Positions 1-11,949 are shown, counted from the first letter of the stretch. The stretch: 64,000 nt of DNA from Dama dama (GCF_033118175.1 NC_083693.1:25119981-25183980), one strand, 5' to 3'. Notes: generated by a model from the sequence alone, not told the origin. Numbers and translations are program-made.

Positions 1-764
1 CCCCTCTGCTGGCGCTTGTCTTCTCTCCCTCCATCTCCGTGGAGCTGTGGTTGATGCCGTAGGACTCCTTGAGGTCTGGCACTGTGAGGGTGATGTGGTT
101 TCATGAAAGATATTGCAGTAACCCTCAAATAAGGAACTAGGTGCTGCACTTCCTGTCAGAAGTAGACTCAGCAAAACACGCCTTTGGGGAGGCCTGACCC
201 GACCGTTCCGCCTCTGCTCTTAAAGCCAGGACCCAAATAGGATGGGCTTGCGGTACTCGTGGTGCGTGGGCAGCCGTGAGTGAGTATCTTCTTTCAAATG
301 GATGCACTGCCGACCTTCATTGTTTATTCTCTGCCACTTGATGGGGCCTTTTGCTGTATCTCAGCAAGTATCTCTGAGCTTCCCCACCAAGTGACTGGTG
401 TTGTTAGTACGGGAAAGATGTTTTTCTCTGCAGTTGATTTGACAGGGTCTTACATGTATGTTAGCATGAAACTGAACTTTTTTTGAGTTGCGACACACAA
501 GGGGAGAAGGCGGAGGTTGAGTGGTGGTTGGCCGTTGTGTAACAACAGCTGGACGCCGGCAGATTAGCCGAGGTTCATGCTGGGCTTACTGAATTTTGTT
601 GGCCCACATGCACAGACCTTGAGGTTTGGAGCCAGCCATGGATTCTCCATTTGGATGATGGAACCCTTCTCTGAGGAGTGGCCCCTTAGTTTGTGCTGTT
701 CTACAGTTGAAAACTTGCTTTGGATATTATAAAAATTTTGACAGAAAGCCTACTATACCTGACT
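1..764. other. Intron 5 sequence, nothing recognised
   Basis: There is no splice-bounded exon and no repeat I can name. A 68-codon frame at 280-486 has no features. Confidence 0.6.
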
Positions 765-976
765 GAGGTGATTTAGTCGCTAAGTTGTATCTGACTCTTG
801 GGACCACATGGACTGTTGCCTGCCAGACTCCTCTGTCCATGGGATTTCCCAGGCAAGAATACTAGAGTGGGTTGCCATTTCCTTCTCCAGGGGATCTTCC
901 CAACTAGGGATCGAACCTGGGTCTCCTGTGTTGCAGGCAGATCCTTTACCCACTGAGCTGTGAGGGAAGCCCCTAC
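765..976 (-). repeat. Bov-tA SINE
   Basis: In reverse orientation the element shows TTTAGTCGCTAAGTTGTATC, CAGGCAAGAATACTAGAGTG and the tRNA-like end CACTGAGCTGTGAGGGAAGC. Confidence 0.9.
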
Positions 977-1061
977 CATACCTGACACCTGACTAGCTTC
1001 TGATAAGTATTATAGCGGACTTAGAATTTTCAGAACTTGAATGTGTCCTCATAATTTGACA

Positions 1062-1262
1062 CGGACTTTCCTCGTGGCTCAGACGGTAAAGAATCCCCCT
1101 GCAATGCAGGAGACCTGGGTTCGATCCCTGCATCAGGAAGATCCCCTGGAGGAGGGATGGCTACCCGCTCCAGTATCGTTGCCTGGAGAAGCCCATGGAC
1201 AGCAGAGCCTGGTGGGCTACAGTCCATGGGGTCACAAAGAGTCAGACACGACCGCGCAACAC
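1062..1262 (+). repeat. Bov-tA SINE
   Basis: GACTTTCCTCGTGGCTCAGA forms the head, TGGACAGCAGAGCCTGGTGG the body, and GTCACAAAGAGTCAGACACG the end. Confidence 0.9.
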
Positions 1263-1324
1263 TAACACTTCATTTCACTTCATAATTGGACCGTGTTGGA
1301 GGGTAGGTATCACTGTGGACAGTC

Positions 1325-1482
1325 TAAAGCGGTACAGAAGTTTTGGAATTAGATCTGAATTACCACAGATCCTGGGTTTTTCACTTACTGTGGACCGGGG
1401 CAAGTTATTCCTCGAGCCTCACTGTCCTCACAGGAACAATGGAAACACAGTAGCCTGTGTGTCAGAGTCGTTGTGACGATCA
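1325..1482 (+). repeat. MIR SINE
   Basis: CACTTACTGTGGACCGGGGC, CAAGTTATTCCTCGAGCCTC and GTCGTTGTGACGATCAG follow the MIR core and 3' segment (a tRNA-derived SINE of all mammals). Confidence 0.6.
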
Positions 1483-1518
1483 GAAGTCAGTGCCGTCCTC
1501 CTGATCCTGCACTACCTG

Positions 1519-1670
1519 ACTTCCCTGGTGGCTCAGATGCTGGAGTCTCCCTGTAGGGGAGGAGACCAGGCTTCGGACCCTGGGTCGGGAAGATCCCCGG
1601 GAGGAGCGCCTGGGAAGTCCCGTGGACTGAGGAGCCTGGCGGGCTGTGGTCTCTGGAGTCACCGAGTTCA
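1519..1670 (+). repeat. Bov-tA SINE, diverged
   Basis: GACTTCCCTGGTGGCTCAGA forms the head and GGACTGAGGAGCCTGGCGGG the body. It ends at about CACCGAGTTC without a clear tail. Confidence 0.8.
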
Positions 1671-3041
1671 GGTTTACCTGAACTTTGTTTGCCATCTACA
1701 TGGCACGACCAAAGCTGCCAACACTGACCAGCCATACTGCTAGCATCACTAGTTTCATTCTTCTGTTTTTTTTCCCCCTGTTGCTTACTCCTTCCAGCAT
1801 GTTCTCACCCCACGCGGAAGACAGTGCTAGTTCTGCATGATCGGCGAAGCTCTGTGAGGTCTGGCCTGTGTAGAGCTCTCAGACCTCGTTTCGTAACGTT
1901 CTCTTCGTTTCCGTCGCCTTCCCTGCACAGCCGCGCGGGCCAGCTGCTTGCCTCCCCTGAGGCTCTCCGTCCTTGCTGAACCCTTTGCCTCATGCATTCT
2001 GTCCCGGCAGCTTCACATGCTAGCTCTTTCACGTGGTTCTGATCAGTTGCCGTATCTTCTCAGACCATCTTCTGGCACCTGGCTGCAGAGCCTGTGTCTC
2101 CACTCCAAGGAGTTTTCTGCCATGAGCACCTTGTTTTATCTGCTTTAAAGCACTTACCTCTAACTGTAATCATACCTCTCTCTATGCTGTAACCTCCAAC
2201 ATGATAGGAATCTTGGCTGTCTCACTGATTCATCAATATTATTTCTCACACCTGGAAACATAATAGATACTGCATGAGTATGCATGTTTGAATAAATGAA
2301 AAAATATATAGCCTAGGCCATCTTCTGAAAATGTATGTGTGTTTTTATTGTTTGTTTTTGTTTTTTAACATCATCCTGAAATAACTTAAGAAGGGCATAA
2401 AGAAGACTAAATTCCGGTGGAATGCATTTGTAACACAATGGCATACTACCTGTAGTGTTATCTTTTTAGTGGACTTCTGGAAGCATTTTATTTGGCATTA
2501 AAACATTTGAGAACAAGCATTCATATAGATCTTAATACCTTTTCATGTATAGAGAAACAATATTTTTGTAATTGTTACACTTATAACTCAGTTTGCTCCT
2601 ATTTAATAGGATATAGATTTTCATTTTAAGGTTGTACAGAGTAAAGTAAAATTCTGTGTATATTATACTGGAAATATCTCCCAAGATCTTTTTATATGCA
2701 GACCATTGTAGAGAATATGTGCTAATATGAAAATAGTTCTGTTAAGGTGCAAGTGTTCAGTAGAATAGTTTCAGTGCCTTTTTAAAAGGTGATCTAACGG
2801 CGCATTTAGCTTTTCTTTTAGCTTATTAATCTACATGAGCAACTGTACTAAATTGCTTAGGAATAGATTGCTTGGAATGAATCTTTTATTAAAAAATCAT
2901 GTTTTAGCCCTCAGGCAGCCCTAACTCCGTGAAACCTTGTTTGGTTTACCTGAACTTTGTTCTCCATCTACATGTAGAACATCAACCTTGTCACCTGGAC
3001 TGTCACAAATATTTATAATGGAAGGACTCTGAAAAGCTGAG
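1671..3041. other. Intron 5 sequence with a repeated 32-base word
   Basis: GGTTTACCTGAACTTTGTT plus CCATCTACATG occurs at 1671-1702 and 2943-2974 with two mismatches. The rest is AT-rich and unassigned. Confidence 0.6.
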
Positions 3042-3290
3042 TCCTGCTGTTCAGTGTATGGTAGTCCCTCATGACCTGCCGCTTGTACCAGTGTCCGTGA
3101 ATGCGCAAGCCCCGCAGTTGGCCATCTGTATCTCTGGTTCTGTAGCCTCAGCTTCAAGCAGCTGTAGACTGTATAGTACTTCAGTGGATTTATTGAAAAA
3201 CATTCGCATGTACGTGAGACCCATACAGCCCAAACCTGAGTTGTTCAGGGATCAGCTGTACCATTTTTACTATGTACGGTGATTAGCTTT
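3042..3290. repeat. Possible Tigger-like DNA transposon remnant
   Basis: GGTAGTCCCTCATGACCTGC on the left and AACCTGAGTTGTTCAGGGAT on the right resemble the ends of small TcMar-Tigger elements. The middle is too diverged to place. Confidence 0.35.
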
Positions 3291-3771
3291 CTATATTTCA
3301 CATTTTATTAAAGGAAATCATGTCATTTATTAGTGAAAGAAGCTCTTCGTGACATGCCTTTTAAAGTAGACTTTTAGATGCTTTTGGTTTTCTAAAAGTA
3401 ATTAAACACTGGTTGGGACCGAGCTTTTAAAATATTCTTGAATATCCTTGAGTTAGTTTCCAGGCCTATGTGAAGTGTTCCCTGGGAGAAAAGAAAATTT
3501 GTCCAGTGGATCTGTAGCTGGTACCACATTCCATGTTTCCGTCCATGCCGTGCTGTTTCTTTCTGCTGCCACTGGCCTGTCCCCCCAGGGTCTGTAGATT
3601 TTAAGAATGTGAAGTGTGGTTCCTGGCAGACTGGAGGGATCGCTGTTGTTCAACATGAGGCAGGCCCTGAATCAGGGCTGCTCTGCCCGCTCTTTGTCCC
3701 TGCTCCATGATGAGATCAGTATAAAGTATGTTGGGAGTATGTGTTTACAAACCTTTATAGTAATCTGACAT

Positions 3772-3990
3772 GGGCTTCCCAGGTAGCACAGTGGTAAAGA
3801 ATCCGCCTTCCAATGCAGGAGATGCAGGAGATGCAGGTTCAATCTCTGGGTCAGGAAGATCTCCTGGAGGAGGAAATGGGAACTCATTCCAGTGTTCTTG
3901 CCTGGGAAATTCCCGGGAGAGGAGCCTGGTGGGCCACAGTCCATGGGGTCAAAACGAGTCGGACATGATTGAGCAGCTGAACACACATAC
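3772..3990 (+). repeat. Bov-tA SINE
   Basis: GGGCTTCCCAGGTAGCACAG forms the head, AGATCTCCTGGAGGAGGAAA lies in the middle, and GTCGGACATGATTGAGCAGC is near the end. Confidence 0.92.
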
Positions 3991-4761
3991 ACGGTAATTA
4001 GAATAATTGTATATCTGTTGAATCTGTTAAAGCTTTGGGCATAAGTTTTTTGGTATAAGTTTTGTTTTTCTAGTAATTTTTAGAATTTTAAATTTTTTGA
4101 TGAATGGGAAATGTAAGAAAAAATCTGACCCTTCATAAATAGTTCGAGTTCTTACCTGATGCATTTAATCTACTTATTTTGCAGTGCTATAAATCAGGGA
4201 GAGTGGATCAATGTTTTATGGTTCCTGTATAAGTAGTAGAGTTTCTGGAAAAAGAGTAGAGAAGAGTTACCAGGGAAAATGTCACATGTAGGCTGTGACC
4301 AGTCTTTATTTTGACTTGGTTTACTTGTCTGATTGCTTCTAAATAAGATTAATCCATTTCATCAATTGAATTATGAAAAGTGCTGAATAAGGGCAGTGGG
4401 ACTTAAAAAGATAGACAAGATCATTAGAAGTTTGTTAGACTTAAGTATGGGTTCCTTTCTTAAAATTTTTTTTTTTTTAATGACCGTAACATACTATAAA
4501 GTCACATGAACTTCATGCCTGAAGATGAGTCCTGCCCAGATTAATGAACAAAAATTAGTTTTTCTTTTTCCTGAACTGGAAAAGCTAGTTTGCAGAGTGA
4601 CGACTTGTGATTAAAATTACTGGTTTGTATAAGTAAGGCAAATAGTTTATCTGTAGAATCACGAAATCTTCACTGTTTGAAGCCTGTTAATCAGCTGATT
4701 TTAATGGTCACCATTACACTGGAGTTTGGGATTCGTATTTAGCTCTTAATCTTTCTGTCAT
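3991..4761. other. Intron 5 sequence, nothing recognised
   Basis: AT-rich sequence between a Bov-tA SINE and the BovB element. There is a T run at about 4470-4480 and no exon. Confidence 0.6.
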
Positions 4762-5821
4762 CAGTTCAGTTCAGTCGCCCAGTCGTGTCCGACTCTTTGC
4801 GACCCCATGAACCACAGCACGCCAGGCCTCTCTGTCCATCACCAACTCCCGGGGTCCACCCAAACCCATGTCCATTGAGTCGGTGATGCCATCCAACCAT
4901 CTCATCCTCTGTCGTCGTCCCCTTCTCCTCCTACTCTCAATCTTTCGCAGCATCAGGGTCTTTTCAAATGAGTCAGCTCTCCGCATGAGGTGGCCAAAGT
5001 ATTGGAGTTTCAGCTTCAGCATTAGTCCTTCCAGTGAACACCCAGGACTGATCTCCTTTAGGATGGACTGGTTGAATCTTCTTGCAGTCCAAGGGACTCT
5101 GAAGACTCTTCTCCAGCACCACAGTTCAAAAGCATCAGTTCTTCTGCGCTCAACCTTCTTTATAGTCCAACTCTCACATCCATACATGACCACTGGAAAA
5201 ACCATAGCCTTGACTAGACGGACCTTTGTTGACAAAGTAATGTCTTTGCTTTTTAATATGCTGTCTAGTTTGGTCATAACTTTCCTTCCAAGGAGTAAGC
5301 ATCTTTTAATTTCATGGCTGCAGTCACCATCTGCAGTAGTTTTGGAGCCCAGAAAAATAAAGTCAGCCACTGTTTCCAACTGTTTCCCCATCTGTTTGCC
5401 ATGAAGTGATGGGACCGGATGCCATGATCTTAGTTTTCTGAATGTTGAACTTTAAGCCAACTTTTTCACTCTTCTCTTTCACTTTCATCAAGAGGCTCTT
5501 TAGTTCTTCTTCACTTTCTGCCATAAGGGTGGTGTCATCTGCATATCTGAGGTTATTGATATTTCTCCCGGCAATCTTGATTCCAGCTTGTGCTTCTTCC
5601 AGCCCAGCATTTCTCATGATGTACTCTGCATATAAGTTAAAAAAGCAGAGTGACAATATACAGCCTTGACGTACTCCTTTTCCTATTTGGAACCAGTCTG
5701 TTGTTCCATGTCCAGTTCTAACTGTTGCTTCCTGACCTGCATACAGATTTTTCAAGAGGCAGGTTAGGTGGTCTGGTATTCTCATCTCTTTAAGAATTTT
5801 CCAGTTTATTGTGGAACCTTG
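4762..5821 (-). mobile_element. BovB LINE, 5'-truncated, with reverse-transcriptase remnant
   Basis: This is the 3' third of a BovB (RTE-clade) retrotransposon on the minus strand. BovB copies themselves by target-primed reverse transcription and supply enzymes to Bov-tA and ART2A SINEs. The frame at 5363-5785 carries the catalytic box NNLRYADDTTLMAE of the reverse transcriptase. The C-terminal part continues in a different frame at 4771-5391 (LETVADFIFLGSKTTADGDC, then YGCESWT and QYFGHLMRRADS). At least one frameshift near 5380 therefore breaks it. The element starts with the TCAGTTCAGTTCAG 3' end at about 4761 and is cut off near 5821. CTGTCAT occurs at both edges (4755-4761 and 5822-5828), a plausible short target-site duplication. 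The full element would be about three times longer, so this copy is dead. Confidence 0.93.
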
Positions 5822-6129
5822 CTGTCATATTGAGTTTCAAATGCTTGTCAGAAAAAATGGATGTGTATTCCTTTCCCTCTATTGCGAATAGGTTATTTAA
5901 ATCAATAAGGTTTAAATAGGTTATTTTAAATCAGCTTAAAAATGCTGTTTTGTAAGCATTTCTATCATGCTAGAAATAACATTTATTTAATAAATAGCAT
6001 TTCCGTTTCCAACTTTGAATTTAATTTTAGTCAGCAGTGACAGTGTTCTCCCTTTTGAAATAATTCCCACGTGCCTGTGTTTTCATTCTCATTAACATCA
6101 GGCACTTTGTAGACAAAGGACGTGTGTCC

Positions 6130-6342
6130 ATGTGCTTAGTCATTCAGTCACGTCTGACTCTGTGCAATCCCAGGGACTATAGCCTGCCAGGCTCTTCTTG
6201 TCCATGGGATTCTCCAGGCAAGAATACTGGAGTCGATGGCCATTCCCTTCTCTAGGGAATCTTCCCGACTTCAGGGTTGAACCAGGGTCTCCTGCATTGC
6301 ATGTGAATTCTTTACCATCTGAGCCACCTCCGGGAAGCCCAG
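6130..6342 (-). repeat. Bov-tA SINE
   Basis: GTGCTTAGTCATTCAGTCAC forms the reverse-oriented 3' end and CATCTGAGCCACCTCCGGGA the tRNA-like head. Confidence 0.9.
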
Positions 6343-7233
6343 ACAAAGGAAATAAGTAGGTATTAAGCCAGTGACTGTTGTGGAATAGGCAACGGACCAT
6401 AAGTTCTGTGAGCAGTCAATGGATCAACCCAAGTCATATTTAAATAGAAATCTCTCTCACTTGGCTGACCTAAGTCATCTGGGGAGAGAGGAGGGCTGAG
6501 CAAGAGAGGACACATTGAGCGAGGAGAGGTCAGCCACCTGGGTTGCTTCTTAGCAGAGGATCTGTTTGAAGTGCCTGCTGTCCTGGGGACAGATTAAATA
6601 TGACTGTGTTAGAGTCCACGCTGAGACTTCTGTGTTGCGGTTAATTTCTCCATGTTCCCTTGAAGCAGTCTCAGTGACACCTGCACTAAGCTGCCTCTGT
6701 CTTGTGACTTAGGCCAGAAGCAAGGAAGATCATAGGGAGGGGGAATTAGCCTGTGTTAAACAGTTAGGTTAACATAACAAAATTATTCATAATGCTGCCA
6801 CCAGAAGACAGGCTTATTTCATTGTCAGATACTACCTTCCACATTGCATGGAGTTTCTTAAATGGTTGTAGCTGATACTCCATTATGTATTCTGATATAT
6901 TTTCACTTTATGATACTTCTACCTATTTCTCTGGTCTTTCTAATTATTTTTGAGCTCTTAAAGTATTTTGTTTATCACAACTATTCAAACCATTTAATGT
7001 TGAATGTTAATTTTAACCTTAAAAACCAACAGAAATTAACTAATGAATGCTGCAGTAAACTTTTTTTACTTACAAAGTTTTACCTGTTAAATTATTTCTG
7101 TGGGATAAATTGCAGGGAATAGTATAATTAGGTGAGACGATATGCTGACATGCCAGTGTTCATAGCAGTCTTGCCAGCCTTAGCTATACTTTTGTTTTTT
7201 AAATGAATCAACACCTGTGTGGTGTGTCACCTC
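6343..7233. other. Intron 5 sequence, nothing recognised
   Basis: AT-rich sequence. The 86-codon frame at 6862-7122 is hydrophobic only because of T-rich composition. No exon or named repeat was seen. Confidence 0.55.
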
Positions 7234-7419
7234 CTTAGCTGCACATTAGAATCACATGGGGATTCTCATTGTACATTACAGTCTCCTGGGAACCTTTGAA
7301 AAATACTGATGCCTCCAGGCCTCCTCAAGACTTTTATTAGTGTGAGGTATGATCTGGACATTAGGATTTTTAAAAGCTCTCCAGGTAATTCTGAAATGCA
7401 GTTAAGATTAAGAACTTTG
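7234..7419. repeat. MER5-like hAT-Charlie DNA transposon remnant
   Basis: CACATTAGAATCACATGGGG, CTTTGAAAAATACTGATGCC and AGCTCTCCAGGTAATTCTGA follow the MER5A/B layout. The two ends are inverted relatives of one another. Confidence 0.55.
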
Positions 7420-8017
7420 CTTAACATTGCATCTGAAAATTAATTCCTGAGAGTTTGTTGAATTAGGTTGGTGGCTTAAATCTGATTAAGAAGAATCAAC
7501 AATGAAGTATCAATAGCTTGATCACATCAATAAATACTTAGATGTTAATCTAGTGTAAATTTTTTTTTTTAACTTGGGGATGTATTCGGTCTGATGTATA
7601 CACAACTAGTATCATGGTAGGATATTAAAAACCACTTTTCAGGATCTTGAAAACAGTGCGTTAAGGTGAAGCTAGAAAATGGAGACCTTTGGACGTTAGA
7701 GGAACAGGATATTCTACAAGTCATGGAACCGTGGAGTAAGAGAGCCCAAGTCGCCCCTCAGGAGTGAAAAGCAATGGAGAAAAATGTCCACAAAAGTCAC
7801 GGACTACACACTGTCCTCTATGTCCATAATGCATAGTAATTAAAGATTAAAAATACCAAATGTATGACACCACAGTTATGTGTGAGCATGGACTGATTAG
7901 TCATTAGAACTCACATCTCTCCAAAGCTTAAGCCCTCAAAGTCCATATGTTAAAAAAAATTTTGTTTGTTTCATTGGTCTGCGTTTTCCAGTGCAATCTA
8001 GGCAGCAGAGCTAGTTT

Positions 8018-8200
8018 TATGTGGTGGTTTAGAATGTCAGCCCAAATTCTGGCTTAACTGACTGTTAGGCACATTATTAAATTTCTTATGGTTTTAGTTT
8101 CCTCATCTGCCAGTCTTCCCTCACAGGGTAGTTAGAAGAATAAATTAGGTGATGTATGTAAAACACAGCTCAACATTTGATATATTGTTGAATAATTTAG
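8018..8200 (+). repeat. MIR SINE
   Basis: GTGGTTTAGAATGTCAGCCC, TTTCCTCATCTGCCAGTCTT and GGGTAGTTAGAAGAATAAAT follow the MIR order. Confidence 0.65.
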
Positions 8201-8286
8201 CAGTAAAGGAGTGATTATGATTATCCCCATTGCTTGTGGAAGAAAATAGAATCCAATATTTAATGAGTACTTAACGCATGCATGCT

Positions 8287-8490
8287 GGGGCTTCCCAGGT
8301 AGCTCAGTGGTAAAGAATCCACCTGCCAGTGCAGATGTGGGTTTGATCCCTGAATCGAGAAGATCCCCTGGAAGACGGCACGGCCACCCGGTCCAGGATT
8401 CAGGATTCTTGCCTGGGAAATCCTACGGACAGAGGAGCCTGGCAGGCTGCAGCAACTTAGCTGAATGACTGAAGTGACTTAGCAGGCACA
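8287..8490 (+). repeat. Bov-tA SINE
   Basis: GGGCTTCCCAGGTAGCTCAG forms the head, with GACAGAGGAGCCTGGCAGGC in the body. Confidence 0.92.
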
Positions 8491-9309
8491 CGCCAATAGA
8501 TGGATGGCATTTTATCCTTTGAAGCAATGATTTATCTATCCCTTCAGAGAGAGTGCGTTCTTAGTGATCCCAAACCATTTGCTCGGGAGATGGAACAGGG
8601 CAATGCGACCTGGCCAGTCATAAGATGGGAGGTCCTGGCCCTCCTTAGGGGTTATAGGGAGTGGAGAAGTTGCAGGACAACACAAGAGATCTTTCAGATC
8701 TAAGTGGTAGGAGACCACTCTAGGAGTTGAGTTAAGACTCTCCAGATAAAATTCAGGATGCCCAAGAATGGTTTGAAAACAATATATTAACACGATGCTT
8801 GAAAGTTTCCCATATTCACAGCGCCAGTCCTTTATATCTTGAAGCCTGTTCTGGGCAGTGGTTGAGTGTAACCAAACAAGAGGTTCTCCGAGACCCACGG
8901 TACCCTGTGATGTTGTCGTAAGGAAGTAACACCTCTACTGCGCTGCTGACACTGGCAGTAAAAACACCCTTTCCTTGGCTCGCGGTGGTGGTGTCCTCAT
9001 GGGGTGAGAAAGGAAAGGTCATGGAGATCCGTAGCGCTCCCCTCCCCCTGCAGCATTTACACGCCTTCATCTACAGATCTTCTTTCTCTCACACTTTTAT
9101 TTGTTTATTTTTCTTTTCAAAGCCTCATCTGAGGCTCTGGTGCCTCTTAATCCACCAGCTGAAATAACCAGAAATTCTAGTGAATTTGTGGGTGTGCTTT
9201 TCTGTCCTGCCAGACTTGATGACATAACATCTTAGTGTGTGTTTCTAAGGTAAATTTTAGATACCCTGGCATACCCTTCTTCACGGCAGAAATACAAGGC
9301 CGAGGGCCA
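8491..9309. other. Unassigned stretch with few stops on the minus strand
   Basis: This stretch lies between two Bov-tA SINEs. The minus strand carries a 120-codon frame at 8536-8898 with no domain I recognise and no splice context. The texture (GGGTTATAGGGAGTGGAGAA, purine-rich blocks) resembles retroviral LTR sequence, but I found no primer-binding site, polypurine tract or matching second copy. Confidence 0.25.
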
Positions 9310-9538
9310 GGTGACTGACTCAGTGCTGCAGAAGCCCACCTGCCAGCACAGGAGACGAAGGAGACTCGGGTTTGATCCCTGGATCAGGAAGGTCCCCCTG
9401 GAGAAGGAAACCCACTTCAGTATTCATGCTGGAAAATGCTATGGCCAGAGGAGTGTGTTGGGCTACAGTCCATGGGTTTGCAGAGAGACACAGACACACA
9501 CATACACACCCCCACCCACACACACCCACCCACCCCTC
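9310..9538 (+). repeat. Bov-tA SINE with CA-rich tail
   Basis: The body runs GAAGCCCACCTGCCAGCACA to GCTACAGTCCATGGGTTTGC. It is followed by a CACA/CCCA tract at 9487-9535 where the usual simple-repeat tail lies. Confidence 0.85.
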
Positions 9539-10654
9539 TCTCCGTGGCCGAAATGTCAGTGCAAGCCAAGGGTCAAGTAGACATAGAGAGAGCTTCTAAT
9601 CAGGAGAACGGGGAGAGGTTACTCTAGGAACCAAGAAAGTGAACGTAAACTGGGAAGGGTGGTTGTACATGAAGAAAGCCTGTCCTTCTGGAACTGAGAG
9701 CGTGAGGAGGGATCCTCCAGCCCACCTCGGCGGGAGAGGTGGCCTTTCCCGCTCTCTCTCGGCCCCATCACAAGGGCAGCTCCATTTCTGCATGTGTTTT
9801 TGTTTGAAACTCTTCGACTGCATAAAAGTGGGAAGACTAGTGTCTTGGGTGACTTTTATTGCAGTTTATCTCAAGCCTCCGAGCTGGCCTTTTTCACGTG
9901 TATCTGCTGCCCGTGTGTTGAAGACTAGGGGCTAACAGGCCAGTGTCCATGTGAAGTTAACCAGATGACGTTGGGACCGTTTGTTTACTTGAACTGTTTG
10001 TACCACCCCTGCCAGTCTTTAGAGCGACAGTTGACTATGTTTGTACTCTGTTATCTCTGTTAAGAATATATATTTTTCTAGCTTGTGTCATAATTAACTC
10101 AAAACCATTATTTTCCTCCTTAGTAATACATAAAAATGATGTTATTATTACAAGTAACAGCATTGTAATGTCAGTGAAATATATTTCGTGCATAATATGC
10201 CACACAGGGGTAAAACACCCATGAGATTCTTTCTGCTTTTTGTTTCCACGGAGGTGGCAGTAACAGCAGTAAGCCACATTGTGGTCACCAGACAGGAATC
10301 CCGTGTTTGACCTTAGAACGGTGTTTGTTTATCCTTGAGAAAGGTATCATGCTTATCCTGGTAGCCCTGGCGTCTAGCAGAGTGCCTGCCATTTAGTAGA
10401 AGCCCAAGTTCAGGAAGTTGACATGTGTTCAACTAAGGTGTGAGAAGAGGAAGAAAAAGCCAGAGAAAACAGTAGATGAATAGGAGGGTTCTTAAGGGCA
10501 TCAAGTGAGAAAAAGTTTTTCATAGAAGAATCAGATCACCGTTTTTAGATTCTACGAAACTCAAACTCAGTGGGGGAAAAAGCCACTGGACTTGGGGGTT
10601 TATTTTGTCAATGGAAACCCATGACAGGGAAGTCTTAGCAGCCGCAGGAGAGGC
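9539..10654. other. Intron 5 sequence, nothing recognised
   Basis: Mixed-composition sequence without splice-bounded coding potential. Confidence 0.55.
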
Positions 10655-10842
10655 ACTGGTCTCTAATAAGTCATGCCAGGCTTTTTTGCAACCCCGTAGA
10701 CTGCCCATGGAATTTTCCAGGCAGGAATATTGGAGTGGGTTGCCACTTCTCCTCCACTGGATCTTCCCCACTCAGGGATCAAACCAGCATCTTCTGCACT
10801 TGGCAGGTAGATTCGTTACCACTGTGCCTCCAGGCAAGCAGC
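10655..10842 (-). repeat. Bov-tA SINE, diverged
   Basis: Reverse-oriented TTTTCCAGGCAGGAATATTG, GGTTGCCACTTCTCCTCCAC and ACCACTGTGCCTCCAGGCAA mark the body and tRNA-like head. Confidence 0.8.
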
Positions 10843-10952
10843 CAAGGGAGAGGTAGGCTCCAGATGACAAAGCCTTTAGTTGTTTAAACAGCCAGTGGGG
10901 AGGCAGAAGGGAAGGCATAGGGGGGCGTTGTATGCAGATTAGGGGGTTACAG

Positions 10953-11131
10953 CAGGGATTTCTCAACGCCAGCACTACTGATGGTTTGGGGCCTGATGAC
11001 TCTCTGTTGTACGGTAGGGTGCCATCCAGTGCCTTGGAGGACAGCCACCCCGCTCCCACGTGTGACAATGAAAAATGCCTGCAGACATTGTCAGATGTCC
11101 CCTGGGGGCTGGTCTGCAGGGTTGAGTCAAG
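10953..11131. repeat. MER20 hAT-Charlie DNA transposon
   Basis: CAGGGATTTCTCAACGCCAG opens it, GTGACAATGAAAAATGCCTG is central, and CAGACATTGTCAGATGTCCC with CTGGGGGCTGG lies near the other end. This is the MER20 order. The family is found in placental mammals and is non-autonomous. Confidence 0.8.
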
Positions 11132-11620
11132 ATTGCTGCTGGCGCCCACACACTTTTCCCCTTCTCTGCTCTGTCGTCTGCTGGGGTGTTCATGGTCCTT
11201 GTAGGCAGATGGGGAAGGAACTGCTCCAGAGACAGGTGGGAAGCTACAGGCATCCAGGGCTGATGACTGAATTGGTTACCTGAGGGCGGTTGATAGGGGA
11301 ACAGGGCAAACCCACTGTTCAAAGAGGTGCCCTGAAGTTAGAGGAGCCGGGCAGACGTGTTTAATGGTGGGCAAAGGTGGACTTAATTCATGTTGGTTCA
11401 TGGCCTCGAACTTCTCTCTCTGAAGAAAGAAAAGATCACCTGAGGATGAAGTGGATGAGGTTAATGTTGGGTCTTTGAGGGAATTAGAGAACATTTTGGT
11501 AACCTCTGTGGGGACGGATTAACACACATGAGTAAAAAGCGGTCCGGAGCAGCAGCGAGGCCTGGCTGAATAGGGACTTTAAAAACTAATTTAAGACATT
11601 AATTAAAATCCTAGAGAAGA

Positions 11621-11935
11621 GGGCTTCCCTGGTGGCTCATTGGATAAGAATCCACATGCCAGGGCAGGAGGCGCAAGGTCAGTTCCTGGTCTGGGAAGAT
11701 CCCACGGGCCACAGAGCAGCTAAGCCCGCGTGCCATAGCTGCTGAGCCGGTGCCCTGGAGCCCGGGGGCCCTAACTACCGAAGTCCTTTTTGTGCCCGGA
11801 GCCCGTGCTCTGCAACAGGAGACGCCACCACCGTGAGAAACCTGTGCACTGCAACTACAGGAAGCCCATGCAAAGGCAACAAAGACCCAGCGCAGCCAAA
11901 AATAAAAAAGAAAGAAAAAGTAAAACAAAAATCCC
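11621..11935 (+). repeat. CHR-type (cetartiodactyl) SINE, near full length
   Basis: GGGCTTCCCTGGTGGCTCAT forms the head, GATCCCACGGGCCACAGAGC and CTGTGCACTGCAACTACAGG lie in the body, and GCGCAGCCAAAAATAAAAAA ends it with an A-rich tail. Confidence 0.85.
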
Positions 11936-11949
11936 CAAGAAATAAACCT

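Noticed and set aside
4868..5404. 178-codon plus-strand frame in the BovB element
   Set aside because: It is the reverse complement of the reverse-transcriptase region and has no homology in that direction.
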